Assembly: GCA_013204105.1 (NCBI GenBank)
Contig: JABMOM010000003.1
Span: 107,799 to 171,798, forward strand
From: Flavobacteriales bacterium
Lineage (GTDB): Bacteria > Bacteroidota > Bacteroidia > Flavobacteriales_G > Salibacteraceae
Length of the DNA stretch: 64,000 nucleotides
Reading direction: 5' to 3'
The notes under the pieces were generated by a model. The model did not search any database. It was given only the letters and a program-made list of their open reading frames with translations, and was not told where the DNA came from. Positions 44,337-55,398 of the stretch are shown in pieces (within the stretch, counting starts at the first letter, position 1; each line of letters opens with the position of its first letter). A program made the position numbers and the translations under genes.

Positions 44337-45519
44337 GCAAGGTGTGAATCGACCTTCGCTGCTCTTCTTCGCCGCATGGTGGCCGAGCAGTGAAGCACCT
44401 GGAGCGGGTATCTTCATTCGAGAACATGCCCTCGCGCTCCTTCCCTATTTCGACGTGCACGTCATTCACCTTAGCGTTGTGAAAGACACTTCCGTATTAC
44501 TGTATCGCATTGATCACGGTACAGAAGAAGATGATGGATTGCACGTCCATCGCATTGAAGTTCACATGCGCATCCGAAGGTTTGGACTCCATGACGCATT
44601 CGTGCAGAAAGGATACGCTTCGTTGCTTACCAGACTAAGAAAAGACTTTGTGTTCGACGGATACTGTATCAATGTCCGCTCTCACTTGACCAAATTGGTC
44701 CCCGAGCTACCTGCTCTCCGCAATCTTAATTTCATGCTGATCGAACACTTCAGCTATTATCATCGCGTACTACCCGGTCTTGATAATCAAGAGAAGGCGA
44801 TTGCTAATCAAGCAATAATGAAGTGGTTTGCGAACCCTAATTTGAAGCAAATACTCGCGGTGAGCAATGACCTGAAGGATGTATTGGTGGAGCAATTTCA
44901 GCTTTCCTCATCCAGGATTTCCTTGATCTCTAATGTGTCCCATCCTGCCTTCGATTACCTCCCAGGTTTTGAAGCTCCCAAGGACCATTTGCGTTTTATC
45001 TGCGTGGGACTATGGGAAGAACCCAAACGACTGGACCTCCTCTTCGACGCACTCCACGGCCTCTCAGAGCAACAAGGTCAGATAGTGATTGAAGTCTTTG
45101 GCGCAGGTTCTCAAATCGACACCAATAAGCACAAGGCTGCGTCCATAGGTCCTGCTGTTCAGGTAAACTTTCACGGGTTTCAACCGAAAGAAACCATCGC
45201 CGGTGCAATGCAACAAGCACACGCCTTGATTCATCCGACGGATGCGGAGAATGCCCCTACGGTCATTGCAGAAGCTCAGTGTTGTGGGCTCCCTGTTTTG
45301 AGCATGGCGGTAAATGGAATTCCCGAAATGGCCACGGAAGAAAATGGGGTCTTGGTTTTACCAGGTGACCCGAAGGCACTTCGCGATGGATTGGAAACCT
45401 TAATCACGCACCTCGCGACATTTAATCGTGCTCAAATTTCTGAACAAGCCAAAAGGAAATACTCAAGGTCTGCCGTTGGAAAACTTCTGAATGATCAGTT
45501 AATCCAGTTGATGTCATGA
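44293..45519 (+). CDS. Glycosyltransferase, GT4 family
   Basis: Up to 408 residues. The ATG at 44293 would overlap the sulfotransferase by 44 bases; a GTG at 44344, seven bases after that gene's stop and just before SLLFFAAWWPSS, is an attractive alternative start. The N-terminal domain has EAPGAGIFIREHALAL and the donor domain FICVGLWEEPKRLDLLFDAL, FHGFQPKETIAGAMQQAHAL and the E-x7-E region DAENAPTVIAEAQCCGLP, a clear GT4 pattern. Confidence 0.88.
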   Translation: MEMKDTYQAAQLNSEQGVNRPSLLFFAAWWPSSEAPGAGIFIREHALALLPYFDVHVIHLSVVKDTSVLLYRIDHGTEEDDGLHVHRIEVHMRIRRFGLHDAFVQKGYASLLTRLRKDFVFDGYCINVRSHLTKLVPELPALRNLNFMLIEHFSYYHRVLPGLDNQEKAIANQAIMKWFANPNLKQILAVSNDLKDVLVEQFQLSSSRISLISNVSHPAFDYLPGFEAPKDHLRFICVGLWEEPKRLDLLFDALHGLSEQQGQIVIEVFGAGSQIDTNKHKAASIGPAVQVNFHGFQPKETIAGAMQQAHALIHPTDAENAPTVIAEAQCCGLPVLSMAVNGIPEMATEENGVLVLPGDPKALRDGLETLITHLATFNRAQISEQAKRKYSRSAVGKLLNDQLIQLMS

Positions 45520-46715
45520 CAAAAGGCAGTTTCGATATCCTCATGTTGCTCGACAATCCCCTTACGTCAGATCAGCGCGTTGAAAAGGAGGCCGCTAGCT
45601 TGACAGAAGCTGGATTAACGGTTGGTATTTTGGCTTCAAATGAGGATCAGTCCCTTCCAGAAAAGGAGGAAGGCAATGGCTATACTATCCTGCGCCGGAT
45701 TTCGCCCTTTTTCAAACATCCGATGCGTTCGGGGTACAAAGACAAGGTATCGGAACTCGCAGCGGAAGTGCTTCGCTTCAACTTTGCGATTTTGCATTGT
45801 CATGACTTTCAGCTTCTTCCAGTTGCCGCAGAAGTCAAGGCCAAAAGACCTGAAACTTTCTTCTTGTATGACAGCCATGAGTTCTTGTTGGGTTGGCCCT
45901 ATTACAAGGAGACACCGGGCCTCTTCAATCGGATCAAAGGATACTTCGTCTGGAAACGCTTCCTGCGACTAGAGCGAGTCCACACCCAAGCAATGAACGC
46001 ATTCATCTGCCCTTCCCCCGCCATAGGTGTGCTGCAGCGGAAACAACTGCAAACGAGTCTTTCTCCGTTGATCCTTCGCAACATTCCAAGTGAGCCGGAA
46101 GAGGTCAAGGATTTCAATTTACGTGCTGCTCTCGACCTTCCAAAGGATGCCATCCTCATAGTACACGCCGGAAACCTCCATCAATCCGATAAAGAAATTG
46201 ATCGCCTCGTTGCATCTGTCGGTTCTCAACCCGGTCGGCATTTACTCTTCGTAGGCAATCGCCCACGGTTCTTCGCAGTGAAGGAGCGTCTGGAGGCTCA
46301 TCCCGAATGGAACGCCTTTGTGCACTTCTTTGAGTATGATGCGAAGACGCTTTTCCATGTATTGAAGCAATGTGACATTGGGGTAGCTGCCACTCAGACG
46401 AAGTACCTGGCGCATCGCGTCGGCTCCTCCAACCGAGTGATGGAATACACAAAAGCGGGCATTCCTGTAATAGCAACCAATCAGGAGAGTCACGCAGCCA
46501 TGCAGGCATCCTTTGGCCACCTTGAGCTTTACAACCCTACCGACAGCGACTCCATTGAACTTGCACTTGACACTATTCTCAATGATCTGCCAGCGTATTC
46601 CAAAAAAGCAATTTCCGCTGCTGGGTCGTTGTCATGGGAGCACGAGATCCGTCCTTTGGTCAATTTGTATTTGAAAATTTCAGAGCAGTATCTTATTCAG
46701 AACAATTCCAAATAG
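45516..46715 (+). CDS. Glycosyltransferase, GT-B fold; last gene of the polysaccharide operon
   Basis: 399 residues. Begins with ILMLLDNPLTSDQRVEKEA, typical of GT4 enzymes that start with a DxRV-E segment. It has FFLYDSHEFLLGWP in the N-terminal domain and VHAGNLHQSDKEIDRL and SSNRVMEYTKAGIPVIA in the donor domain. Overlaps the previous gene by four bases. No terminator was seen before sdhC. Confidence 0.87.
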   Translation: MTKGSFDILMLLDNPLTSDQRVEKEAASLTEAGLTVGILASNEDQSLPEKEEGNGYTILRRISPFFKHPMRSGYKDKVSELAAEVLRFNFAILHCHDFQLLPVAAEVKAKRPETFFLYDSHEFLLGWPYYKETPGLFNRIKGYFVWKRFLRLERVHTQAMNAFICPSPAIGVLQRKQLQTSLSPLILRNIPSEPEEVKDFNLRAALDLPKDAILIVHAGNLHQSDKEIDRLVASVGSQPGRHLLFVGNRPRFFAVKERLEAHPEWNAFVHFFEYDAKTLFHVLKQCDIGVAATQTKYLAHRVGSSNRVMEYTKAGIPVIATNQESHAAMQASFGHLELYNPTDSDSIELALDTILNDLPAYSKKAISAAGSLSWEHEIRPLVNLYLKISEQYLIQNNSK

Positions 46716-46768
46716 TAGCCCAGTCGGCCTTTCAAAATCATGGTGCTAGGCTAAGAACATTTCACTCC

Positions 46769-46776
46769 TACATTTG
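46769..46776 (+). promoter_or_regulatory. Candidate -7 element TACATTTG before sdhCAB
   Basis: Perfect TAnnTTTG 25 bases upstream of the sdhC ATG at 46801. The upstream TTG element is not obvious. Confidence 0.55.
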
Positions 46777-46800
46777 TCCTTTCTTAACACAACGAAAACT

Positions 46801-47481
46801 ATGGCAGCAAGATCAGCACTCCTCAAATCGTCTCTGGCCAAGAAATATTGGATGTCATTGACGGGATTGTTCCTGTGTCTTTTTCTCATTGTCCACTTGG
46901 CGGGTAATCTTACGCTGCTGAAGGATGCCGCTGATGCCGGACCGGCGTTTAACGCCTACACTGAGTTCATGACCTCTTTCCCGCTCATTAAGATTTCATC
47001 CTACTTGCTCTACTTCTCGATCCTCTTCCACGCGATCGACGGCATCCTCATTTTGACACGTGAGAATAAAAAAGCACGCCCTGTCAACTACGCCTCCAAC
47101 AAAGCAGAGCGCAATTCGATCTGGGCTTCACGCAACATGGGCGTACTCGGTACCGCCATTTTCATATTTATCGTCTTGCACATGGCCAATTTTTGGTTCA
47201 AGTACAAGTTCACTGACATTGCGATGGATCCAGGCGACTTGCCTGATATGTACGGCATTGTAGTGGCTTCTTTTCAGGAAGGTTGGTATACAGCAGTCTA
47301 TGTAGTGAGCATGATTGTCCTTGGATTTCACTTATGGCATGGCTTCGAAAGTGCCTTTCAGACCTTGGGCATCAATCACCATAAGTATTCGCCGATCATA
47401 CAGGGCGTTGGAAGGTTTTATTCCGTCGTCGTACCTGCCCTGTTCGCCATCATTCCGATTTACATCTTTCTCAATCTGTAA
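46801..47481 (+). CDS. sdhC: Succinate dehydrogenase cytochrome b subunit
   Basis: 226 residues from the ATG at 46801. Single membrane anchor with five hydrophobic helices, the diheme type used with menaquinone in Bacteroidota. Likely heme-ligand histidines lie in LIVHLAGNLT, FSILFHAIDG, FIVLHMANFW and LGFHLWHGFES. The extra nine codons upstream are rejected, since the TAnnTTTG element overlaps them. Six bases separate it from sdhA. Confidence 0.94.
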   Translation: MAARSALLKSSLAKKYWMSLTGLFLCLFLIVHLAGNLTLLKDAADAGPAFNAYTEFMTSFPLIKISSYLLYFSILFHAIDGILILTRENKKARPVNYASNKAERNSIWASRNMGVLGTAIFIFIVLHMANFWFKYKFTDIAMDPGDLPDMYGIVVASFQEGWYTAVYVVSMIVLGFHLWHGFESAFQTLGINHHKYSPIIQGVGRFYSVVVPALFAIIPIYIFLNL

Positions 47482-47487
47482 GGAGAC

Positions 47488-49491
<2,004 letters not shown>

Positions 49492-49513
49492 TGCCCACTT
49501 TTAAAAAGAGAAG

Positions 49514-50263
49514 ATGATGAACTTGACATTAAAGATCTGGAGACAAGCCGACGCCAAGTCGCAGGGAAAAATGGAGACTTTCAAAGTCACCGAAATCTCT
49601 GAGCACATGTCGTTCCTTGAAATGCTTGATGTACTCAACGAACAACTGATCAACGAAGGCAAAGATCCTGTGGCCTTTGATCACGATTGCCGAGAAGGAA
49701 TCTGTGGTGCATGTTCGCTCTACATCAACGGCCAACCGCATGGTCCAGACCGGGCGATTACTACTTGCCAATTGCACATGCGCACGTTCAAGGATGGCGA
49801 TACGATCTACATCGAGCCATGGAGAGCGAAGGCATTTCCAGTGATCAAAGATCTAGTGGTAGATCGCACTGCCTTTGACCGTATTATGCAATCGGGTGGC
49901 TATGTATCTGTGAACACTTCTGGAAATACCATTGACGCCAACGCGATTCCTATTCCCAAGGAAGATGCAGACAATGCATTTGACGCGGCTACTTGCATTG
50001 GATGTGGCGCTTGCGTTGCAGCATGTAAGAACGCATCCGCGATGTTGTTCGTTTCGGCCAAGGTTTCGCAACTGGCATTGCTTCCTCAAGGTAAAGTAGA
50101 GCGTCAAGATCGCGTGCTGAACATGGTAGAACAGATGGACAAAGAAGGATTTGGCAACTGTACCAATACAGGAGCTTGTTCTATTGAATGTCCAAAAGAG
50201 ATCTCTTTGGAGAACATCGCTCGCCTGAACCGTGAATACCTAATGGCTTCGTTGACAAAGTAA
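49514..50263 (+). CDS. sdhB: Succinate dehydrogenase iron-sulfur subunit
   Basis: 249 residues (or 248 from the second ATG at 49517). Carries electrons from FAD to the membrane subunit. The [2Fe-2S] site is [16 protein letters not shown], with its fourth Cys in ITTCQL; the [4Fe-4S] and [3Fe-4S] ligands are in [15 protein letters not shown] and [17 protein letters not shown] purine-rich AAAAGAGAAG just upstream may aid initiation. Last gene of the operon, followed by a terminator. Confidence 0.97.
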   Translation: MMNLTLKIWRQADAKSQGKMETFKVTEISEHMSFLEMLDVLNEQLINEGKDPVAFDHDCREGICGACSLYINGQPHGPDRAITTCQLHMRTFKDGDTIYIEPWRAKAFPVIKDLVVDRTAFDRIMQSGGYVSVNTSGNTIDANAIPIPKEDADNAFDAATCIGCGACVAACKNASAMLFVSAKVSQLALLPQGKVERQDRVLNMVEQMDKEGFGNCTNTGACSIECPKEISLENIARLNREYLMASLTK

Positions 50264-50286
50264 TTTGACAAAGCATACCAAGAATG

Positions 50287-50312
50287 ATGGGGTTTCGGCC
50301 CCATTTTTTTTT
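50287..50312 (+). terminator. Intrinsic terminator after sdhCAB
   Basis: ATGGGG pairs with CCCCAT around a TTTCGG loop, followed by nine T. It lies 23 bases after the sdhB stop. Confidence 0.9.
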
Positions 50313-50343
50313 GCCTTAATGTCAATCTTCATCGGAATATCGC

Positions 50344-50351
50344 TAAGTTTG
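50344..50351 (+). promoter_or_regulatory. Candidate -7 element TAAGTTTG
   Basis: Perfect TAnnTTTG, 27 bases upstream of the ATG at 50379 and downstream of the sdh terminator, so it should start the transcript of the PA-domain protein. Confidence 0.55.
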
Positions 50352-50378
50352 GTCGAACCTAATTAAACATTTGTCAGC

Positions 50379-52178
50379 ATGAAACGACTCTTACTCACTT
50401 CTAGCTTTGCTCTCTGCATGGCCCTAATCACCAACGCTCAGGTGATCGTCTCTGGCGTTTCCCCCTCAAGTGTAGAGGGCAATTACGACTTTACCTGGGC
50501 CGACCCAGCAGGAGGGGACTGGTCTTGTCCGGATTTCAACATTCCCAACACTTATGTTCAAGACACATTGATGATAGTCGATGATGGCTCGACTGGAAAC
50601 AATCCACAAGGCAATCCAATTTCTGGAGAAGGCTGTGGCCCATTGATCAATGATCTTACGGGTAAAATTGCTGTAATCTACCGAAACACATGCGAGTTCG
50701 GAATGAAAGCACGGAACGCTGAAGCGGCCGGTGCCGTTGGTGTAATCATCATCAACCGTGAAGACGAACTGGTCAATATGGGCGGTGGCGATTCAGGTTT
50801 GGCAGTGACCATTCCAGTGGTGTTCATCAAGGCCCTTGACGGCCTTACCTTAACAGGTGCCATGCAAAACGGCCCTGTAGTTTGCTTCATGGGTAACCGT
50901 GCGGGCCTCTACAGCAGCGACCTCAGTGTTGCAAGAGCCGATGCCTTAATCGCGAAAGTATATTCTGTTCCAGGTCAGTTGGCGCAAGACGATGGTGACA
51001 TCGCTTTCGACTTAGGTGTGACTATCTTCAATTTTGGCAACAACGATCAAGACAGTGCAATGGTCCATGCTACCATTACAGACCCTAGCGGAAGTGTAAT
51101 CTATGATGAAAGTGCTGGTCCTTTCTCGCTTGTTGGTGTCGATACTACCGGCGCATCAAGCATTGACAGTGTGATCGTAATGCCAGGACAAGCGGATTCG
51201 CTTCCTAAATTTTCCCTCACTAGCCCTGTAGCTGGGCGGTACAACGTTTCGTACAGCATCAGCAATGGAAGTGGCGTGGATGACTATCCAGACGACAACG
51301 AAATAACCTCAGATTTCATCATTGGAACCGATTTCTCCTATTGTGAGATTGACGAGAACGATGACATCACAGCGACTGCGCACTATCGACCATCAGGAGA
51401 ATATACAAGTTACTCTGCTTGCATCGCCTTCAGAGATCCGAACGCAAGCCGAATTGGCGTGGATGGCCTCTGGTTCTCTGCTGCTGCAGATGATTCACTA
51501 ACCAATCAGCCGTTCTACGTGAAGGCATTCAAATGGAATGACGCATTTGTTGACTTAGATGATCCAAACATAGGATTCACTGGCTTGGAGGAAATGAGCA
51601 GCGTTACGTACACATTTACCGAAGACATCCAAGAAACGTTTGTATATGCAGAATTTGAAAACGACGTTCCCTTACTCGATGATACGCGTTACCTCTTCTG
51701 CGTTCAGACGTATGACCCTACGCTTTATATCGGCTTTGATACTAAGACACAATATGTTGCGAATCAAGCCCTATACCGCCAGCCTATTGGCATCGTAGAG
51801 ACAAGTACAGATTACGACCCAATCGGTTTTGAGGCAGACGCAACCCCTAGTCTCCGATTGTCCATCCTTGATTCTTCGGACATCGTGATTCCTGAAGACA
51901 CGACACCTGATAACACAGGTATCGAGCAAATGGCTTCCTTCAAGTTGAACGCCTATCCAAATCCTGCGAAGGACGAGCTGGTCATTTTGGCGGAAGTAGA
52001 CGGAAGCGTTTCGATGAGCATCGTTGACATTGCAGGTAAAGTGGTCATGCAAGAGCAAGTTTCCTTTAAAGGCAACACAACGCGCTTGAATATTGGAAAC
52101 CTCCAATCAGGTATTTACATCGTTCGTTTGCAAGATGCAGACGGTCGTGTGAGCCAGACGCGGGTTATCAAGCAATAA
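50379..52178 (+). CDS. Secreted PA-domain protein with T9SS sorting domain
   Basis: 599 residues. Signal peptide ending near NAQ (about residue 20), a protease-associated (PA) domain at about 85-180 (GKIAVIYRNTCEFGMKARNA; IPVVFIKALDG), then beta-sandwich regions and a C-terminal type-A sorting domain (LNAYPNPAKDELVI to TRVIKQ, about 525-599). PA domains often occur beside a protease domain, but none is visible here, so it may be a binding or structural protein. Monocistronic: own promoter candidate and terminator. Confidence 0.88.
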   Translation: MKRLLLTSSFALCMALITNAQVIVSGVSPSSVEGNYDFTWADPAGGDWSCPDFNIPNTYVQDTLMIVDDGSTGNNPQGNPISGEGCGPLINDLTGKIAVIYRNTCEFGMKARNAEAAGAVGVIIINREDELVNMGGGDSGLAVTIPVVFIKALDGLTLTGAMQNGPVVCFMGNRAGLYSSDLSVARADALIAKVYSVPGQLAQDDGDIAFDLGVTIFNFGNNDQDSAMVHATITDPSGSVIYDESAGPFSLVGVDTTGASSIDSVIVMPGQADSLPKFSLTSPVAGRYNVSYSISNGSGVDDYPDDNEITSDFIIGTDFSYCEIDENDDITATAHYRPSGEYTSYSACIAFRDPNASRIGVDGLWFSAAADDSLTNQPFYVKAFKWNDAFVDLDDPNIGFTGLEEMSSVTYTFTEDIQETFVYAEFENDVPLLDDTRYLFCVQTYDPTLYIGFDTKTQYVANQALYRQPIGIVETSTDYDPIGFEADATPSLRLSILDSSDIVIPEDTTPDNTGIEQMASFKLNAYPNPAKDELVILAEVDGSVSMSIVDIAGKVVMQEQVSFKGNTTRLNIGNLQSGIYIVRLQDADGRVSQTRVIKQ

Positions 52179-52204
52179 GAGACCTAAATTTATAGTTGAC
52201 TGTA

Positions 52205-52239
52205 AAAAAGGGCCGAATCGCTTCGGCCCTTTTTTTTAT
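52205..52239 (+). terminator. Intrinsic terminator after the PA-domain gene
   Basis: AAAAAAGGGCCGAA pairs with TTCGGCCCTTTTTT around a TCGC loop, giving a long stem with A and T runs on both sides, so it can work in either direction. Confidence 0.92.
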
Positions 52240-52304
52240 GTCGCAGATGAGCAGAATCATCTCTTTTGGTCCTACCCGCAGCCTTCCCTTTGTAGACTAA
52301 ACCG

Positions 52305-52312
52305 TATGTTTG
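52305..52312 (+). promoter_or_regulatory. Candidate -7 element TATGTTTG
   Basis: Perfect TAnnTTTG 23 bases before the ATG at 52336. The nearest TTTG upstream (52289) is too close to be a regular partner. Confidence 0.55.
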
Positions 52313-52335
52313 GGACACTAACTTAAAATTAGATT

Positions 52336-55275
52336 ATGAAAAAACTATTTACGCTACTCTCATTAACCCTATTGACCGTCGGCATGGCCGTAGGCCAAAG
52401 CTCGGTGTCGGCTACTTATACCAGTGGCAACATCAGCTCTTATAGTTACACCTACAATGCAGCTTGTAATGCTGGTGACACGATGCAAGTAAGTGTTCCC
52501 GCAGGGGCGCTGATCATAGGAATGGATATTAGCTACAACATGGTAGCTCAAAACTTCGGATACATGTCAGAGCAACGCACTCGAGTCGAATGTATCACCA
52601 CCGGGCAGTCAGAATCACAATACTATTCTGGTTCGGGCACTGGAGGGACTTTCGCCTACAACCGAACTGGCGTTGATGTCGCAAACGGTATCTCCTCAGG
52701 CTCTATCACCTTGCGTATGCAAGCTTGGAGAACGTGGGGTGGCGGTGGATGCACCACGACTTATCAATATATCCCTAGTGGATCATGGTCAGTCACTGTA
52801 TACTATTGTCCTGGCACAGCCCCTTACTCGCCAATCATTTCTCAAGATACCGTGATGGCGGTTTGTGGAGATAGCTTTGTAAACGTAAGTGCCAACAGCA
52901 ATTACGCATCTTACATGTGGAGCAATGGTGACACCAATGCAACGGCAATTTTTGACCAAAGTGGAGATTACGTTGTGTATGCCACCGATTCAGGAGGCTG
53001 CCCTTACCCTGACACTGTTTCCGTTAGCCTGATTACGCCGTCCAACATGTCCCCGACAGACACTACGATTTGCCAGGGTGAAACCGTTGAGCTTAATGCG
53101 TATTATAATCCGGATCCATGTGTTCTCATGAATGAATTTCTTGAGTCGAATTCAAACGTAACTGACCACATCTCGCTGTCAGGTGATGACAACGGTGGAA
53201 TCGCGATTACACCAGATTATTACTACTACACTGGCGACAGCTGCACAGTACGTTACAATGCAGACAATCTTACTGGAGGCATTTCATTGCCACAGCGAGA
53301 GGGTATTTTCAGCGATTTGGGTTCAGGTCAAGTGTACACGCTTTGGGATACGGTTGGAAATGATTTCAATGCGAATTTTCCAGCATACAGCTATAATTCT
53401 ATCAATGCTATTCGCATGATGGATGACAGTTTGAACTACGGAACAGTAGTTGGTCTTTCTGAAACGATCAATGCAGGTTCTTCTTCTTTCATCGCTGCAG
53501 GATCAGGATTCATGATCCTCTGGGCTAACACCAACAACACCTTTTACCACATCGACCTTTCAAATGGTCAGGTAAGCAATTTGGGTACTGGAGACCTCCA
53601 GACAACTGGTAGCGGTGGAATCTACATGAACGGCACAGAAAACTGGGCCGATTGGGGAATTGCAGAATGTCTCAATGGAGGTTACTCCGTAGTTGGCCGA
53701 TGTACTTACCTCTATGGAAACTACCAATACAGTCCAGGTCGCATGGTGCGATGGGACATTGCAGAAGGAAGCGCTGAGCAAATCGCGGAATTCAGTGGCT
53801 CGCTGAGCGACATGGCGTGCATCACTTACTCTCCTTGGCACCAGCGCTGGTATTTCCACCATGAAGGTGGCTCCTTGTTTGGAGGATCTTCAGAGACAGC
53901 CGGATATGCGGATGCTACAACAGGAGCATCTTCTCCTTTCAGCATCAGCTGGAACAACGGAGATTCAGGCCAAGTGATCAGTGTCACTCCAGATTCAACA
54001 ACCATGTACATTGTTGAGATTTCTGATGGCGTTCAGTCTTGCTATGACACCGCAAATGTTACTGTGACCGTTTCCCCTGACATTCAATTCACGCCAACCG
54101 ACATCACTTGTAAAGGTGATTCAAACGGTGCTGTTGCTTCCACATTGAATGGAGGTACTTCTCCATTCACTTATAACTGGATGTCTCTTGATACAAACGT
54201 CACGCTTGGATCTACAACAGGTACTGGCATCAACAACGTACCTGCGGGATATTACTCGCTTTATGTAATGGATGACAACGGTTGTTCTGACATGGACACC
54301 GCCTATGTATGGGAGCCAATTTCAGTATTTTCTCCCATCTTAAACGGCGAGATTGATCCATTGTGCTCATACTCAGAAGATGGACGATCTATCGTTCTCA
54401 GTGCTGGTGGAGATGCTCCTTATACCTTCAACTGGTCTAATGGCGTTACGAATGACACCAACCTCACCCTCGCTGGTGGTGGTTACTCTGTTACCGTAAC
54501 GGACGGAAACGGTTGTGAGCGTGTACTCAGCGGAGACCTCGAAGCCCCAAGTGCGGTTGAAATGAGCTTCACTTCTACAGGCAACGATTGCGAGGACGAG
54601 AACGATGGTTCTGCAAGTGTTACCGCAACTGGTGGTACTTCTCCATATGTCTACGAATGGGACAACGGAGACGACGATCCCAACGCGAACAGCTTGACCT
54701 CTGGATATCACTTATTGACCATTACAGATGGAAACGGTTGTGACTTTGTGGATTCAGTAGAAATCACATTTGTGAGTGCAGCTCCAAACATTCCATTGGC
54801 CGATTCAGTTGAGAAGTGTTCACAAAACACGGTAATGCTGGATGCTGGTGATGAAGGTGCTTCTTACTTGTGGTCCACAGGCGATACTAGCCAAGTGATT
54901 ACTACGAACGCTGGTGGATTGATTTTCGTAACCGTCACAGGACCGAATGGTTGTGAGGCAGAAAAGTCCATCTTCATTGTGAACACTCCTTGTCCAACTG
55001 GCATTTCAGCCATCGAGGACGTTCCTTTCTTCAATGTGTATCCTAACCCATCTAACGGTGTGTTCAACATTGAAGTAGCAAGTGCATTGAATACCGCTAT
55101 TGACCTTCAATTGACTGACCTTACTGGTCGTGTCATGGATGCGAGAAGCGGAGCGCTTGGAGCAGGTTCTACGATTACAACGTTAGATTTGACAGCCCTC
55201 GCAAGAGGTACCTACATGCTGCGCATGTTGCGTAATGGTGAGTTGATCACTGTGCGACAGATCGTGATCCAATAA
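52336..55275 (+). CDS. Large secreted SprB-repeat protein with T9SS sorting domain
   Basis: 979 residues. Signal peptide (to about VGQ, residue 21). An unrecognised Tyr/Ser/Gly-rich beta domain (about 22-160) has several cysteines and an aromatic YTYNAACNAGD segment. A middle region (about 240-560) holds Gly/Asn-rich beta repeats. Three SprB-like repeats follow, with TCKGDSNGAVASTLNGGTSP, SAGGDAPYTFNWSNG and TATGGTSPYVYEWDNG, at about 590-830. The type-A sorting domain (FNVYPNPSNGVFNIEV to QIVIQ) closes the protein. SprB is a gliding adhesin in Flavobacterium; this smaller relative may be a surface adhesin. No gliding genes are nearby. Confidence 0.88.
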   Translation: MKKLFTLLSLTLLTVGMAVGQSSVSATYTSGNISSYSYTYNAACNAGDTMQVSVPAGALIIGMDISYNMVAQNFGYMSEQRTRVECITTGQSESQYYSGSGTGGTFAYNRTGVDVANGISSGSITLRMQAWRTWGGGGCTTTYQYIPSGSWSVTVYYCPGTAPYSPIISQDTVMAVCGDSFVNVSANSNYASYMWSNGDTNATAIFDQSGDYVVYATDSGGCPYPDTVSVSLITPSNMSPTDTTICQGETVELNAYYNPDPCVLMNEFLESNSNVTDHISLSGDDNGGIAITPDYYYYTGDSCTVRYNADNLTGGISLPQREGIFSDLGSGQVYTLWDTVGNDFNANFPAYSYNSINAIRMMDDSLNYGTVVGLSETINAGSSSFIAAGSGFMILWANTNNTFYHIDLSNGQVSNLGTGDLQTTGSGGIYMNGTENWADWGIAECLNGGYSVVGRCTYLYGNYQYSPGRMVRWDIAEGSAEQIAEFSGSLSDMACITYSPWHQRWYFHHEGGSLFGGSSETAGYADATTGASSPFSISWNNGDSGQVISVTPDSTTMYIVEISDGVQSCYDTANVTVTVSPDIQFTPTDITCKGDSNGAVASTLNGGTSPFTYNWMSLDTNVTLGSTTGTGINNVPAGYYSLYVMDDNGCSDMDTAYVWEPISVFSPILNGEIDPLCSYSEDGRSIVLSAGGDAPYTFNWSNGVTNDTNLTLAGGGYSVTVTDGNGCERVLSGDLEAPSAVEMSFTSTGNDCEDENDGSASVTATGGTSPYVYEWDNGDDDPNANSLTSGYHLLTITDGNGCDFVDSVEITFVSAAPNIPLADSVEKCSQNTVMLDAGDEGASYLWSTGDTSQVITTNAGGLIFVTVTGPNGCEAEKSIFIVNTPCPTGISAIEDVPFFNVYPNPSNGVFNIEVASALNTAIDLQLTDLTGRVMDARSGALGAGSTITTLDLTALARGTYMLRMLRNGELITVRQIVIQ

Positions 55276-55294
55276 GGACGCAATACCTAATTTG

Positions 55295-55322
55295 AAAGGG
55301 GAGCTTCGGCTCCCCTTTTTTT
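55295..55322 (+). terminator. Intrinsic terminator after the SprB-repeat gene
   Basis: AAAGGGGAGC pairs with GCTCCCCTTT around a TTCG tetraloop, followed by a run of T. It starts about 20 bases after the stop. Confidence 0.93.
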
Positions 55323-55370
55323 GTTGAAAGAAAGCGAGAAAAAGGAGTGTACAAGCTCTCCACTGCCTAT

Positions 55371-55378
55371 TACATTTG
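55371..55378 (+). promoter_or_regulatory. Candidate -7 element TACATTTG
   Basis: Perfect TAnnTTTG 20 bases before the ATG of the aminotransferase gene at 55399. Confidence 0.55.
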
Positions 55379-55398
55379 TCCCCTGACGGAAACAACCC

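Noticed and set aside
50363..50371. TTAAACATT, also seen beside the crt operator candidates
   Set aside because: It occurs here before an unrelated T9SS gene and without the partner TGTTTA arm at 18 bases, so the 9-mer alone is not the signal; only the spaced pair is.
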